From Rallus limicola (lineage: Eukaryota; Chordata; Aves; Gruiformes; Rallidae): a stretch of 64,000 bases of DNA. Location of the stretch: NCBI GenBank assembly GCA_022605955.1, contig JAKCOZ010000099.1, positions 310,001-374,000 of the forward strand. Direction: 5' to 3'. A program made the translations under genes and the position numbers. The notes beneath the pieces are model-generated. The model was given only the letters and a program-made list of their open reading frames with translations. It did not search any database and had not been told where the DNA came from. Below, piece by piece: positions 11,691 to 24,556 of this stretch (position 1 is the stretch's first letter; every line of letters begins with the position of its first letter).

Positions 11691-12700
11691 AAAAGGGAAC
11701 ATGCCTGGAACCTCCTACGGTGCTTTTCTCGGCCCTAGCAGACTGCAGTTCAAAACATGCTAAACGTCCAGCAATAACTCCCAAAGAAAAGAAGCTAGGC
11801 CTGAAAGGCATAGCTTGTCTGAAACCTCCTAACAGGACACACGAGCAGACCCTGTCACTTTGGCTCTCAGCCTTTTCCTTTGCCTGGAAAGAGGGAACAT
11901 GCCTGGAACCTCCTACGGTGCTTTTCTCGGCCCTAGCAGACTGTAGTTCAAAACATGCTAAACGTCCAGCAATAACTCCCAAAGTAAAGAAGCTAGGACT
12001 GAAAGGCATAGCTTGTCTGAAACCTCCTAACAGGACACACGAGCAGACCCTGTCACTTTGGCTCTCAGCCTTTTCCTTTGCCTGGAAAGAGGGAACATGC
12101 CTGGAACCTCCTACGGTGCTTTTCTCGGCCCTAGCAGACTGCAGTTCAAAACATGCTAAACGTCCAGCAATAACTCCCAAAGTAAAGAAGCTAGGCCTGA
12201 AAGGTATAGCTTGTCTGAAACCTCCTAACAGGACACACGAGCAGACCCTGTCACTTTGGCTCTCAGCCTTTTCCTTTGCCTGGAAAGAGGGAACATGCCT
12301 GGAACCTCCTACGGTGCTTTTCTCGGCCCTAGCAGACTGCAGTTCAAAACATGCTAAACGTCCAGCAATAACTCCCAAAGTAAAGAAGCTAGGCCTGAAA
12401 GGCATAGCTTGTCTGAAACCTCCTAACAGGACACACGAGCAGACCCTGTCACTTTGGCTCTCAGCCTTTTCCTTTGCCTGGAAAGAGGGAACATGCCTGG
12501 AACCTCCTACGGTGCTTTTCTCGGCCCTAGCAGACTGCAGTTCATAACATGCTAAACGTCCAGCAATAACTCCCAAAGTAAAGAAGCTAGGCCTGAAAGG
12601 CATAGCTGGTCTGAAACCTCCTAACAGGACACACGAGCAGACCCTGTCACTTTGGCTCTCAGCCTTTTCCTTTGCCTGGAAAGAGGGAACATGCCTGGAA
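11691..12700. repeat. Common-form monomers with single-copy changes
   Basis: About five monomers, mostly the common form. Local markers are aaaaaggg near 11,690, caaagaaaag near 11,786 without the 1-bp deletion that follows it elsewhere, ctgtag with aggactg near 11,943-12,000, ttcataac near 12,541 (a forward-frame stop) and agctggtctg near 12,606. Confidence 0.75.
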
Positions 12701-14250
12701 CCTCCTACGGTGCTTTTCTCGGCCCTAGCAGACTGCAGTTCAAAACATGCTAAACGTCCAGCAATAACTCCCAAAGTAAAGAAGCTAAGCCTGAAAGGCA
12801 TAGCTTGTCAGAAACCTCCTAACAGGACACACGAGCAGACCCTGTCACTTTGGCTCTCAGCCTTTTCCTTTGCCTGGAAAGAGGGAACATGCCTGGAACC
12901 TCCTACGGTGCTTTTCTCGGCCCTAGCAGACTGCAGGTCACAACATGCTAAACGTCCAGCAATAACTCCCAAAGTAAAGAAGCTAGGCCTGAAAGGCATA
13001 GCTTGTCTGAAACCTCCTAACAGGACACACGAGCAGACCCTGTCACTTTGGCTCTCAGCCTTTTCCTTTGCCTGGAAAGAGGGAACATGCCTGGAACCTC
13101 CTACGGTGCTTTTCTCGGCCCTAGCAGACTGCAGTTCAAAACATGCTAAACGTCCAGCAATAACTCCCAAAGTAAAGAAGCTAGGCCTGAAAGGAATAGG
13201 TTGTCTGAAACCTCCTAACAGGACACACGAGCAGACCCTGTCACTTTGGCTCTCAGCCTTTTCCTTTGCCTGGAAAGAGGGAACATGCCTGGAACCTCCT
13301 ACGGTGCTTTTCTCGGCCCTAGCAGACTGCAGTTCAAAACATGCTAAACGTCCAGCAATAACTCCCAAAGTAAAGAAGCTAGGCCTGAAAGGCATAGCTT
13401 GTCTAAAACCTCCTAACTGGACACACGATCAGACCCTGTCACTTTGGCTCTCAGCCTTTTCCTTTGCCTGGAAAGAGGGAACATGCCTGGAACCTCCTAC
13501 GGTGCTTTTCTCGGCCCTAGCAGACTGCAGTTCAAAACATGCTAAACGTCCAGCAATAACTTCCAAAGTAAAGAAGCTAGGCCTGAAAGGCATAGCTCGT
13601 CTGAAACCTCCTAACAGGACACACGAGCAGACCCTGTCACTTTGGCTCTCAGCCTTTTCCTTTGCCTGGAAAGAGGGAACATGCCTGGAACCTCCTACGG
13701 TGCTTTTCTCGGCCCTAGCAGACTGCAGTTCAAAACATGCTAAACGTCCAGCAATAACTCCCAAAGTAAAGAAGCTAGGCCTGAAAGGCATAGCTTGTCT
13801 GAAACCTCCTAACAGGACACACGAGCAGACCCTGTCACTTTGGCTCTCAGCCTTTTCCTTTGCCTGGAAAGAGGGAACATGCCTGGAACCTCCTACGGTG
13901 CTTTTCTCGGCCCTAGCAGACTGCAGTTCAAAACATGCTAAACGTCCAGCAATAACTCCCAAAGTAAAGAAGCTAGGCCTGAAAGGCATAGCTTGTCTGA
14001 AACCTCCTAACAGGACACACGAGCAGACCCTGTCACTTTGGCTCTCAGCCTTTTCCTTTGCCTGGAAAGAGGGAACATGCCTGGAACCTCCTACGGTGCT
14101 TTTCTCGGCCCTAGCAGACTGCAGGTCACAACATGCTAAACGTCCAGCAATAACTCCCAAAGTAAAGAAGCTAGGACTGAAAGGCATAGCTTGTCTGAAA
14201 CCTCCTAACAGGACACACGAGCAGACCCTGTCACTTTGGCTCTCAGCCTT
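12700..14250. repeat. Higher-order block C, one monomer shorter than B
   Basis: Order: gctaagcc with cagaaacc (near 12,786-12,812), caggtcac (near 12,935), ggaataggttg (near 13,194), ctaactgg with cacgatcag (near 13,416-13,430), one monomer joining acttcc to agctcg (13,560-13,610), two common-form monomers, and caggtcac with aggactg. Up to the acttcc site it aligns with block B at 3,762 bp (19 monomers), and after it at 18 monomers. One monomer was lost between those points, producing a hybrid. Confidence 0.8.
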
Positions 14251-14350
14251 TTCCTTTGCCTGGAAAGAGGGAACATGCCTGGAACCTCCTACGGTGCTTT
14301 TCTCGGCCCTAGCAGACTGCAGTTCAAAACATGCTAAACGTCCAGCAATA

Positions 14351-14358
14351 ACTCCCCA
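14351..14358. repeat. 1-bp insertion (ctccccaaag)
   Basis: The usual ctcccaaag has a fourth C here, shifting both apparent frames. It is the only insertion at this C-run that I found. A deletion at the same run occurs near 45,333, so the run is a likely slippage site. Confidence 0.9.
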
Positions 14359-14439
14359 AAGTAAAGAAGCTAGGCCTGAAAGGAATAGGTTGTCTGAAAC
14401 CTCCTAACAGGACACACGAGCAGACCCTGTCACTTTGGC

Positions 14440-16200
14440 TCTCAGCCTTTTCCTTTGCCTGGAAAGAGGGAACATGCCTGGAACCTCCTACGGTGCTTTT
14501 CTCGGCCCTAGCAGACTGCAGTTCAAAACATGCTAAACGTCCAGCAATAACTCCCAAAGTAAAGAAGCTAGGCCTGAAAGGCATAGCTTGTCTGAAACCT
14601 CCTAACAGGACACACGAGCAGACCCTGTCACTTTGGCTCTCAGCCTTTTCCTTTGCCTGGAAAGAGGGAACATGCCTGGAACCTCCTACGGTGCTTTTCT
14701 CGGCCCTAGCAGACTGCAGGTCACAACATGCTAAACGTCCAGCAATAACTCCCAAAGTAAAGAAGCTAGGCCTGAAAGGCATAGCTTGTCTGAAACCTCC
14801 TAACAGGACACACGAGCAGACCCTGTCACTTTGGCTCTCAGCCTTTTCCTTTGCCTGGAAAGAGGGAACATGCCTGGAACCTCCTACGGTGCTTTTCTCG
14901 GCCCTAGCAGACTGCAGTTCAAAACATGCTAAACGTCCAGCAATAACTCCCAAAGTAAAGAAGCTAGGCCTGAAAGGAATAGGTTGTCTGAAACCTCCTA
15001 ACAGGACACACAAGCAGACCCTGTCACTTTGGCTCTCAGCCTTTTCCTTTGCCTGGAAAGAGGGAACATGCCTGGAACCTCCTACGGTGCTTTTCTCGGC
15101 CCTAGCAGACTGCAGTTCAAAACATGCTAAACGTCCAGCAATAACTCCCAAAGTAAAGAAGCTAGGCCTGAAAGGCATAGCTTGTCTAAAACCTCCTAAC
15201 TGGACACACGATCAGACCCTGTCACTTTGGCTCTCAGCCTTTTCCTTTGCCTGGAAAGAGGGAACATGCCTGGAACCTCCTACGGTGCTTTTCTCGGCCC
15301 TAGCAGACTGCAGTTCAAAACATGCTAAACGTCCAGCAATAACTTCCAAAGTAAAGAAGCTAGGCCTGAAAGGCATAGCTTGTCTGAAACCTCCTGACAG
15401 GACACACGAGCAGACCCTGTCACTTTGGCTCTCAGCCTTTTCCTTTGCCTGGAAAGAGGGAACATGCCTGGAACCTCCTACGGTGCTTTTCTCGGCCCTA
15501 GCAGACTGCAGTTCAAAAAATGCTAAACGTCCAGCAATAACTTCTAAAGTAAAGAAGCTAGGCCTGAAAGGCATAGCTCGTCTGAAACCTCCTAACAGGA
15601 CACACGAGCAGACCCTGTCACTTTGGCTCTCAGCCTTTTCCTTTGCCTGGAAAGAGGGAACATGCCTGGAACCTCCTACGGTGCTTTTCTCGGCCCTAGC
15701 AGACTGCAGTTCAAAACATGCTAAACGTCCAGCAATAACTCCCAAAGTAAAGAAGCTAGGCCTGAAAGGCATAGCTTGTCTGAAACCTCCTAACAGGACA
15801 CACGAGCAGACCCTGTCACTTTGGCTCTCAGCCTTTTCCTTTGCCTGGAAAGAGGGAACATGCCTGGAACCTCCTACGGTGCTTTTCTCGGCCCTAGCAG
15901 ACTGCAGTTCAAAACATGCTAAACGTCCAGCAATAACTCCCAAAGTAAAGAAGCTAGGCCTGAAAGGCATAGCTTGTCTGAAACCTCCTAACAGGACACA
16001 CGAGCAGACCCTGTCACTTTGGCTCTCAGCCTTTTCCTTTGCCTGGAAAGAGGGAACATGCCTGGAACCTCCTACGGTGCTTTTCTCGGCCCTAGACGAC
16101 TGCAGGTCACAACATGCTAAACGTCCAGCAATAACTCCCAAAGTAAAGAAGCTAGGACTGAAAGGCATAGCTTGTCTGAAACCTCCTAACAGGACACACG
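14440..16200. repeat. Higher-order block D
   Basis: Order: common form, caggtcac (near 14,718), ggaataggttg with cacaag (near 14,975-15,011), ctaactgg with cacgatcag (near 15,199-15,213), acttcc with cctgac (15,343-15,395), aaaaaatgc with acttct and agctcg (15,525-15,588), two common-form monomers, then cctagacgac with caggtcac (near 16,091). It retains the monomer missing from block C. The offset from block B is 28 monomers plus the inserted base at 14,354. Confidence 0.8.
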
Positions 16201-17828
16201 AGCAGACCCTGTCACTTTGGCTCTCAGCCTTTTCCTTTGCCTGGAAAGAGGGAACATGCCTGGAACCTCCTACGGTGCTTTTCTCGGCCCTAGCAGACTG
16301 CAGTTCAAAACATGCTAAACGTCCAGCAATAACTCCCAAAGTAAAGAAGCGAGGCCTGAAAGGCATAACTTGTCTGAAACCTCCTAACAGGACACACGAG
16401 CAGACCCTGTCACTTTGGCTCTCAGCCTTTTCCTTTGCCTGGAAAGAGGGAACATGCCTGGAACCTCCTACGGTGCATTTCTCGGCCCTAGCAGACTGCA
16501 GTTCAAAACATGCTAAACGTCCAGCAATAACACCCAAAGTAAAGAAGCTAGGCCTGAAAGGCATAGCTTGTCTGAAACCTCCTAACAGGACACACGAGCA
16601 GACCCTGTCACTTTGGCTCTCAGCTTTTTCCTTTGCCTGGAAAGAGGGAACATGCCTGGAACCTCCTACGGTGCTTTTCTCGGCCCTAGCAGACTGCAGT
16701 TCAAAACATGCTAAACGTCCAGCAATAACTCCCAAAGTAAAGAAGCGAGGCCTGAAAGGCATAGCTCGTCTGAAACCTCCTAACAGGACACACGATCAGA
16801 CCCTGTCACTTTGGCTCTCAGCCTTTTCCTTTGCCTGGAAAGAGGGAACATGCCTGGAACCTCCTACGGTGCTTTTCTCGGCCCTAGCAGACTGCAGTTC
16901 AAAACATGCTAAACGTCCAGCAATAACTCCCAAAGTAAAGAAGCTAGGCCTGAAAGGCATAGCTTGTCTGAAACCTCCTAACAGGACACACGAGCAGACC
17001 CTGTCACTTTGGCTCTCAGCCTTTTCCTTTGCCTGGAAAGAGGGAACATGCCTGGAACCTCCTACGGTGCTTTTCTCGGCCCTAGCAGACTGCAGTTCAA
17101 AACATGCTAAACGTCCAGCAATAACTCCCAAAGTAAAGAAGCTAGGCCTGAAAGGCATAGCTTGTCTGAAACCTCCTAACAGGACACACGAGCAGACCCT
17201 GTCACTTTGGCTCTCAGCCTTTTCCTTTGCCTGGAAAGAGGGAACATGCCTGGAACCTCCTACGGTGCTTTTCTCGGCCCTAGCAGACTGCAGTTCAAAA
17301 CATGCTAAACGTCCAGCAATAACTCCCAAAGTAAAGAAGCTAGGCCTGAAAGGCATAGCTTGTCTGAAACCTCCTAACAGGACACACGAGCAGACCCTGT
17401 CACTTTGGCTCTCAGCCTTTTCCTTTGCCTGGAAAGAGGGAACATGCCTGGAACCTCCTACGGTGCTTTTCTCGGCCCTAGCAGACTGCAGTTCAAAACA
17501 TGCTAAACGTCCAGCAATAACTCCCAAAGTAAAGAAGCGAGGCCTGAAAGGCATAGCTTGTCTGAAACCTCCAAACAGGACACACGAGCAGACCCTGTCA
17601 CTTTGGCTCTCAGCCTTTTCCTTTGCCTGGAAAGAGGGAACATGCCTGGAACCTCCTACGGTGCTTTTCTCGGCCCTAGCAGACTGCAGTTCAAAACATG
17701 CTAAACGTCCAGCAATAACTCCCAAAGAAAAGAAGCTAGGCCTGAAAGGCATAGCTTGTCTGAAACCTCCTAACTGGACACACGAGCAGACCCTGTCACT
17801 TTGGCTCTCAGCCTTTTCCTTTGCTTGA
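15700..17828. repeat. 14-monomer-period segment, copy 1
   Basis: Marker order: two common forms, cctagacgac with caggtcac (16,091), gcgagg with cataacttg (near 16,349-16,370), tgcatttctc with aacaccc (near 16,475-16,530), gcgagg with agctcg and gatcag (16,746-16,797), three common forms, gcgagg with ccaaacagg (17,537-17,580), caaagaaaag with ctaactgg (17,726-17,776), ending in the 1-bp deletion gcttgaaag. Its left part overlaps block D. Confidence 0.85.
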
Positions 17829-17829
17829 A
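17823..17829. repeat. 1-bp-deletion junction (gcttgaaag), copy 2
   Basis: Same 1-bp deletion as at 4,557, again after a caaagaaaag monomer. It ends copy 1 of the 14-monomer segment; the next occurrence is exactly 2,771 bp (14 x 198 - 1) downstream. Confidence 0.9.
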
Positions 17830-18470
17830 AGAGGGAACATGCCTGGAACCTCCTACGGTGCTTTTCTCGGCCCTAGCAGACTGCAGTTCAAAACATGCTA
17901 AACGTCCAGCAATAACTCCCAAAGTAAAGAAGCGAGGCCTGAAAGGCATAGCTTGTCTGAAACCTCCTAACAGGACACACGAGCAGACCCTGTCACTTTG
18001 GCTCTCAGCCTTTTCCTTTGCCTGGAAAGAGGGAACATGCCTGGAACCTCCTACGGTGCTTTTCTCGGCCCTAGCAGACTGCAGTTCAAAACATGCTAAA
18101 CGTCCAGCAATAACTCCCAAAGTAAAGAAGCTAGGCCTGAAAGGCATAGCTTGTCTGAAACCTCCTAACAGGACACACGAGCAGACCCTGTCACTTTGGC
18201 TCTCAGCCTTTTCCTTTGCCTGGAAAGAGGGAACATGCCTGGAACCTCCTACGGTGCTTTTCTCGGCCCTAGCAGACTGTAGTTCAAAACATGCTAAACG
18301 TCCAGCAATAACTCCCAAAGTAAAGAAGCTAGGACTGAAAGGCATAGCTTGTCTGAAACCTCCTAACAGGACACACGAGCAGACCCTGTCACTTTGACTC
18401 TCAGCCTTTTCCTTTGCCTGGAAAGAGGGAACATGCCTGGAACCTCCTACGGTGCTTTTCTCGGCCCTAG

Positions 18471-20599
18471 CAGACTGCAGTTCAAAACATGCTAAACGTC
18501 CAGCAATAACTCCCAAAGTAAAGAAGCTAGGCCTGAAAGGCATAGCTTGTCTGAAACCTCCTAACAGGACACACGAGCAGACCCTGTCACTTTGGCTCTC
18601 AGCCTTTTCCTTTGCCTGGAAAGAGGGAACATGCCTGGAACCTCCTACGGTGCTTTTCTCGGCCCTAGCAGACTGCAGTTCAAAACATGCTAAACGTCCA
18701 GCAATAACTCCCAAAGTAAAGAAGCTAGGCCTGAAAGGCATAGCTTGTCTGAAACCTCCTAACAGGACACACGAGCAGACCCTGTCACTTTGGCTCTCAG
18801 CCTTTTCCTTTGCCTGGAAAGAGGGAACATGCCTGGAACCTCCTACGGTGCTTTTCTCGGCCCTAGACGACTGCAGGTCACAACATGCTAAACGTCCAGC
18901 AATAACTGCCAAAGTAAAGAAGCTAGGACTGAAAGGCATAGCTTGTCTGAAACCTCCTAACAGGACACACGAGCAGACCCTGTCACTTTGGCTCTCAGCC
19001 TTTTCCTTTGCCTGGAAAGAGGGAACATGCCTGGAACCTCCTACGGTGCTTTTCTCGGCCCTAGCAGACTGCAGTTCAAAACATGCTAAACGTCCAGCAA
19101 TAACTCCCAAAGTAAAGAAGCGAGGCCTGAAAGGCATAACTTGTCTGAAACCTCCTAACAGGACACACGAGCAGACCCTGTCACTTTGGCTCTCAGCCTT
19201 TTCCTTTGCCTGGAAAGAGGGAACATGCCTGGAACCTCCTACGGTGCATTTCTCGGCCCTAGCAGACTGCAGTTCAAAACATGCTAAACGTCCAGCAATA
19301 ACACCCAAAGTAAAGAAGCTAGGCCTGAAAGGCATAGCTTGTCTGAAACCTCCTAACAGGACACACGAGCAGACCCTGTCACTTTGGCTCTCAGCTTTTT
19401 CCTTTGCCTGGAAAGAGGGAACATGCCTGGAACCTCCTACGGTGCTTTTCTCGGCCCTAGCAGACTGCAGTTCAAAACATGCTAAACGTCCAGCAATAAC
19501 TCCCAAAGTAAAGAAGCGAGGCCTGAAAGGCATAGCTCGTCTGAAACCTCCTAACAGGACACACGAGCAGACCCTGTCACTTTGGCTCTCAGCCTTTTCC
19601 TTTGCCTGGAAAGAGGGAACATGCCTGGAACCTCCTACGGTGCTTTTCTCGGCCCTAGCAGACTGCAGTTCAAAACATGCTAAACGTCCAGCAATAACTC
19701 CCAAAGTAAAGAAGCTAGGCCTGAAAGGCATAGCTTGTCTGAAACCTCCTAACAGGACACACGAGCAGACCCTGTCACTTTGGCTCTCAGCCTTTTCCTT
19801 TGCCTGGAAAGAGGGAACATGCCTGGAACCTCCTACGGTGCTTTTCTCGGCCCTAGCAGACTGCAGTTCAAAACATGCTAAACGTCCAGCAATAACTCCC
19901 AAAGTAAAGAAGCTAGGCCTGAAAGGCATAGCTTGTCTGAAACCTCCTAACAGGACACACGAGCAGACCCTGTCACTTTGGCTCTCAGCCTTTTCCTTTG
20001 CCTGGAAAGAGGGAACATGCCTGGAACCTCCTACGGTGCTTTTCTCGGCCCTAGCAGACTGCAGTTCAAAACATGCTAAACGTCCAGCAATAACTCCCAA
20101 AGTAAAGAAGCTAGGCCTGAAAGGCATAGCTTGTCTGAAACCTCCTAACAGGACACACGAGCAGACCCTGTCACTTTGGCTCTCAGCCTTTTCCTTTGCC
20201 TGGAAAGAGGGAACATGCCTGGAACCTCCTACGGTGCTTTTCTCGGCCCTAGCAGACTGCAGTTCAAAACATGCTAAACGTCCAGCAATAACTCCCAAAG
20301 TAAAGAAGCGAGGCCTGAAAGGCATAGCTTGTCTGAAACCTCCAAACAGGACACACGAGCAGACCCTGTCACTTTGGCTCTCAGCCTTTTCCTTTGCCTG
20401 GAAAGAGGGAACATGCCTGGAACCTCCTACGGTGCTTTTCTCGGCCCTAGCAGACTGCAGTTCAAAACATGCTAAACGTCCAGCAATAACTCCCAAAGAA
20501 AAGAAGCTAGGCCTGAAAGGCATAGCTTGTCTGAAACCTCCTAACTGGACACACGAGCAGACCCTGTCACTTTGGCTCTCAGCCTTTTCCTTTGCTTGA
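18471..20599. repeat. 14-monomer-period segment, copy 2
   Basis: Repeats the marker order of 15,700-17,828 at 2,771 bp, including cctagacgac (18,862), cataacttg, tgcatttctc, ccaaacagg, caaagaaaag with ctaactgg and the terminal gcttgaaag. Differences seen: taactgcc near 18,906, and gagcag near 19,566 where copy 1 has gatcag. The three monomers just before it (17,829-18,450) are different and hold the first tttgactc variant (18,395). Those three recur at 29,189-29,810. Confidence 0.85.
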
Positions 20600-20600
20600 A
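20594..20600. repeat. 1-bp-deletion junction (gcttgaaag), copy 3
   Basis: Third occurrence of the 9-base gcttgaaag form, preceded by caaagaaaag. It marks the left edge of the 20,600-24,556 segment. Confidence 0.9.
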
Positions 20601-21928
20601 AGAGGGAACATGCCTGGAACCTCCTACGGTGCTTTTCTCGGCCCTAGCAGACTGCAGTTCAAAACATGCTAAACGTCCAGCAATAACTCCCAAAGTAAAG
20701 AAGCGAGGCCTGAAAGGCATAGCTTGTCTGAAACCTCCTAACAGGACACACGAGCAGACCCTGTCACTTTGGCTCTCAGCCTTTTCCTTTGCCTGGAAAG
20801 AGGGAACATGCCTGGAACCTCCTACGGTGCTTTTCTCGGCCCTAGCAGACTGCAGTTCAAAACATGCTAAACGTCCAGCAATAACTCCCAAAGTAAAGAA
20901 GCTAGGCCTGAAAGGCATAGCTTGTCTGAAACCTCCTAACAGGACACACGAGCAGACCCTGTCACTTTGGCTCTCAGCCTTTTCCTTTGCCTGGAAAGAG
21001 GGAACATGCCTGGAACCTCCTACGGTGCTTTTCTCGGCCCTAGCAGACTGCAGTTCAAAACATGCTAAACGTCCAGCAATAACTCCCAAAGTAAAGAAGC
21101 TAGGCCTGAAAGGCATAGCTTGTCTGAAACCTCCTAACAGGACACACGAGCAGACCCTGTCACTTTGGCTCTCAGCCTTTTCCTTTGCCTGGAAAGAGGG
21201 AACATGCCTGGAACCTCCTACGGTGCTTTTCTCGGCCCTAGCAGACTGCAGTTCATAACATGCTAAAAGTCCAGCAATAACTCCCAAAGTAAAGAAGCTA
21301 GGCCTGAAAGGCATAGCTTGTCTGAAACCTCCTAACAGGACACACGAGCAGACCCTGTCACTTTGGCTCTCAGCCTTTTCCTTTGCCTGGAAAGAGGGAA
21401 CATGCCTGGAACCTCCTACGGTGCTTTTCTCGGCCCTAGCAGACTGCAGTTCAAAACATGCTAAACGTCCAGCAATAACTCCCAAAGTAAAGAAGCTAGG
21501 CCTGAAAGGCATAGCTTGTCTGAAACCTCCTAACAGGACACACGAGCAGACCCTGTCACTTTGGCTCTCAGCCTTTTCCTTTGCCTGGAAAGAGGGAACA
21601 TGCCTGGAACCTCCTACGGTGCTTTTCTCGGCCCTAGCAGACTGTAGTTCAAAACATGCTAAACGTCCAGCAATAACTCCCAAAGTAAAGAAGCTAGGCC
21701 TGAAAGGCATAGCTTGTCTGAAACCTCCTAACAGGACACACGAGCAGACCCTGTCACTTTGACTCTCAGCCTTTTCCTTTGCCTGGAAAGAGGGAACATG
21801 CCTGGAACCTCCTACGGTGCTTTTCTCGGCCCTAGCAGACTGCAGTTCAAAACATGCTAAACGTCCAGCAATAACTCCCAAAGTATAGAAGCTAGGCTTG
21901 AAAGGCATAGCTTGTCTGAAACCTCCTA

Positions 21929-21937
21929 ACAGGGACA
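21929..21937. repeat. 1-bp insertion (acagggacac)
   Basis: An extra G in the usual acaggacac shifts both apparent frames. It is not present in the corresponding monomer of the copy near 30,718, so it is private to this copy. Confidence 0.9.
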
Positions 21938-22278
21938 CACGAGCAGACCCTGTCACTTTGGCTCTCAGCCTTTTCCTTTGCCTGGAAAGAGGGAACATGC
22001 CTGGAACCTCCTACGGTGCTTTTCTCGGCCCTAGCAGACTGCAGTTCAAAACATGCTAAACGTCCAGCAATAACTTCTAAAGTAAAGAAGCTAGGCCTGA
22101 AAGGCATAGCTTGTCTGAAACCTCCTAACAGGACACACGAGCAGACCCTGTCACTTTGGCTCTCAGCCTTTTCCTTTGCCTGGAAAGAGGGAACATGCCT
22201 GGAACCTCCTACGGTGCTTTTCTCGGCCCTAGCAGACTGCAGTTCAAAACATGCTAAACGTCCAGACATAACTCCCAA

Positions 22279-22288
22279 AGTAAAAAGC
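22279..22288. repeat. 1-bp deletion (gtaaaaagc), copy 1
   Basis: The usual gtaaagaagc has lost one G. It sits in an agacata monomer that is followed by tttgactc. The same combination recurs near 30,869 and 43,954, so the three are probably descendants of one event. Confidence 0.9.
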
Positions 22289-24556
22289 TAGGCCTGAAAG
22301 GCATAGCTTGTCTGAAACCTCCTAACAGGACACACGAGCAGACCCTGTCACTTTGACTCTCAGCCTTTTCCTTTGCCTGGAAAGAGGGAACATGCCTGGA
22401 ACCTCCTACGGTGCTTTTCTCGGCCCTAGCAGACTGCAGGTCACAACATGCTAAACGTCCAGCAATAACTCCCAAAGTAAAGAAGCTAGGACTGAAAGGC
22501 ATAGCTTGTCTGAAACCTCCTAACAGGACACACGAGCAGACCCTGTCACTTTGGCTCTCAGCCTTTTCCTTTGCCTGGAAAGAGGGAACATGCCTGGAAC
22601 CTCCTACGGTGCTTTTCTCGGCCCTAGCAGACTGCAGTTCAAAACATGCTAAACGTCCAGCAATAACTCCCAAAGTAAAGAAGCGAGGCCTGAAAGGCAT
22701 AGCTTGTCTGAAACCTCCTAACAGGACACACGAGCAGACCCTGTCACTTTGGCTCTCAGCCTTTTCCTTTGCCTGGAAAGAGGGAACATGCCTGGAACCT
22801 CCTACGGTGCTTTTCTCAGCCCTAGCAGACTGCAGTTCAAAACATGCTAAACGTCCAGCAATAACTCCCAAAGTAAAGAAGCTAGGCCTGAAAGGCATAG
22901 CTTGTCTGAAACCTCCTGACAGGACACACGAGCAGACCCTGTCACTTTGGCTCTCAGCCTTTTCCTTTGCCTGGAAAGAGGGAACATGCCTGGAACCTCC
23001 TACGGTGCTTTTCTCAGCCCTAGCAGACTGCAGTTCAAAACATGCTAAACGTCCAGCAATAACTCCCAAAGTAAAGAAGCTAGGCCTGAAAGGCATAGCT
23101 TGTCTGAAACCTCCTAACAGGACACACGAGCAGACCCTGTCACTTTGGCTCTCAGCCTTTTCCTTTGCCTGGAAAGAGGGAACATGCCTGGAACCTCCTA
23201 CGGTGCTTTTCTCGGCCCTAGCAGACTGCAGTTAAAAACATGCTAAACGTCCAGCAATAACTCCCAAAGTAAAGAAGCGAGGCCTGAAAGGCATAGCTTG
23301 TCTGAAACCTCCTAACAGGACACACGAGCAGACCCTGTCACTTTGGCTCTCAGCCTTTTCCTTTGCCTGGAAAGAGGGAACATGCCTGGAACCTCCTACG
23401 GTGCTTTTCTCGGCCCTAGCAGACTGCAGTTCAAAACATGCTAAACGTCCAGCAATAACTCCCAAAGTAAAGAAGCTAGGCCTGAAAGGCATAGCTTGTC
23501 TGAAACCTCCTAACAGGACACACGAGCAGACCCTGTCACTTTGGCTCTCAGCCTTTTCCTTTGCCTGGAAAGAGGGAACATGCCTGGAACCTCCTACGGT
23601 GCTTTTCTCGGCCCTAGCAGACTGCAGTTCAAAACATGCTAAACGTCCAGCAATAACTCCCAAAGTAAAGAAGCTAGGCCTGAAAGGCATAGCTTGTCTG
23701 AAACCTCCTAACAGGACACACGAGCAGACCCTGTCACTTTGGCTCTCAGCCTTTTCCTTTGCCTGGAAAGAGGGAACATGCCTGGAACCTCCTACAGTGC
23801 TTTTCTCGGCCCTAGCAGACTGCAGTTCAAAACATGCTAAACGTCCAGCAATAACTCCCAAAGAAAAGAAGCTAGGCCTGAAAGGCATAGCTTGTCTGAA
23901 ACCTCCTAACAGGACACACGAGCAGACCCTGTCACTTTGGCTCTCAGCCTTTTCCTTTGCCTGGAAAGAGGGAACATGCCTGGAACCTCCTACGGTGCTT
24001 TTCTCGGCCCTAGCAGACTGCAGTTCAAAACATGCTAAACGTCCAGACATAACTCCCAAAGTAAAGAAGCTAGGCCTGAAAGGCATAGCTTGTCTGAAAC
24101 CTCCTAACAGGACACACGAGCAGACCCTGTCACTTTGACTCTCAGCCTTTTCCTTTGCCTGGAAAGAGGGAACATGCCTGGAACCTCCTACGGTGCTTTT
24201 CTCGGCCCTAGCAGACCGCAGTTCAAAACATGCTAAACGTCCAGCAATAACTTCTAAAGTAAAGAAGCTAGGCCTGAAAGGCATAGCTCGTCTGAAACCT
24301 CCTAACAGGACACACGAGCAGACCCTGTCACTTTGGCTCTCAGCCTTTTCCTTTGCCTGGAAAGAGGGAACATGCCTGGAACCTCCTACGGTGCTTTTCT
24401 CGGCCCTAGCAGACTGCAGTTCAAAACATGCTTAACGTCCAGCAATAACTCCCAAAGTAAAGAAGCTAGGCCTGAAAGGCATAGCTTGTCTGAAACCTCC
24501 TGACAGGACACACTAGCAGACCCTGTCACTTTGGCTCTCAGCCTTTTCCTTTGCCT

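Larger units (their letters stand above)
20600..24556. repeat. Four-kb segment, copy 1 (recurs at +8,588 bp)
   Basis: Marker order: gcgagg, two common forms, ttcataac with taaaagtcc (21,253), common form, ctgtag with tttgactc (21,645-21,761), aagtatagaag (21,886), a 1-bp G insertion in acagggacac (near 21,933), acttct (22,071), agacata with gtaaaaagc (22,264-22,288), caggtcac, gcgagg, two ctcagccc monomers, gttaaaaac, caaagaaaag, agacata, tttgactc, acttct with agctcg, and cttaacg with cactag. The copy at 29,189 lacks the acttct monomer after aagtatagaag and holds an extra monomer earlier, so the overall offset is nearly unchanged. Confidence 0.8.
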
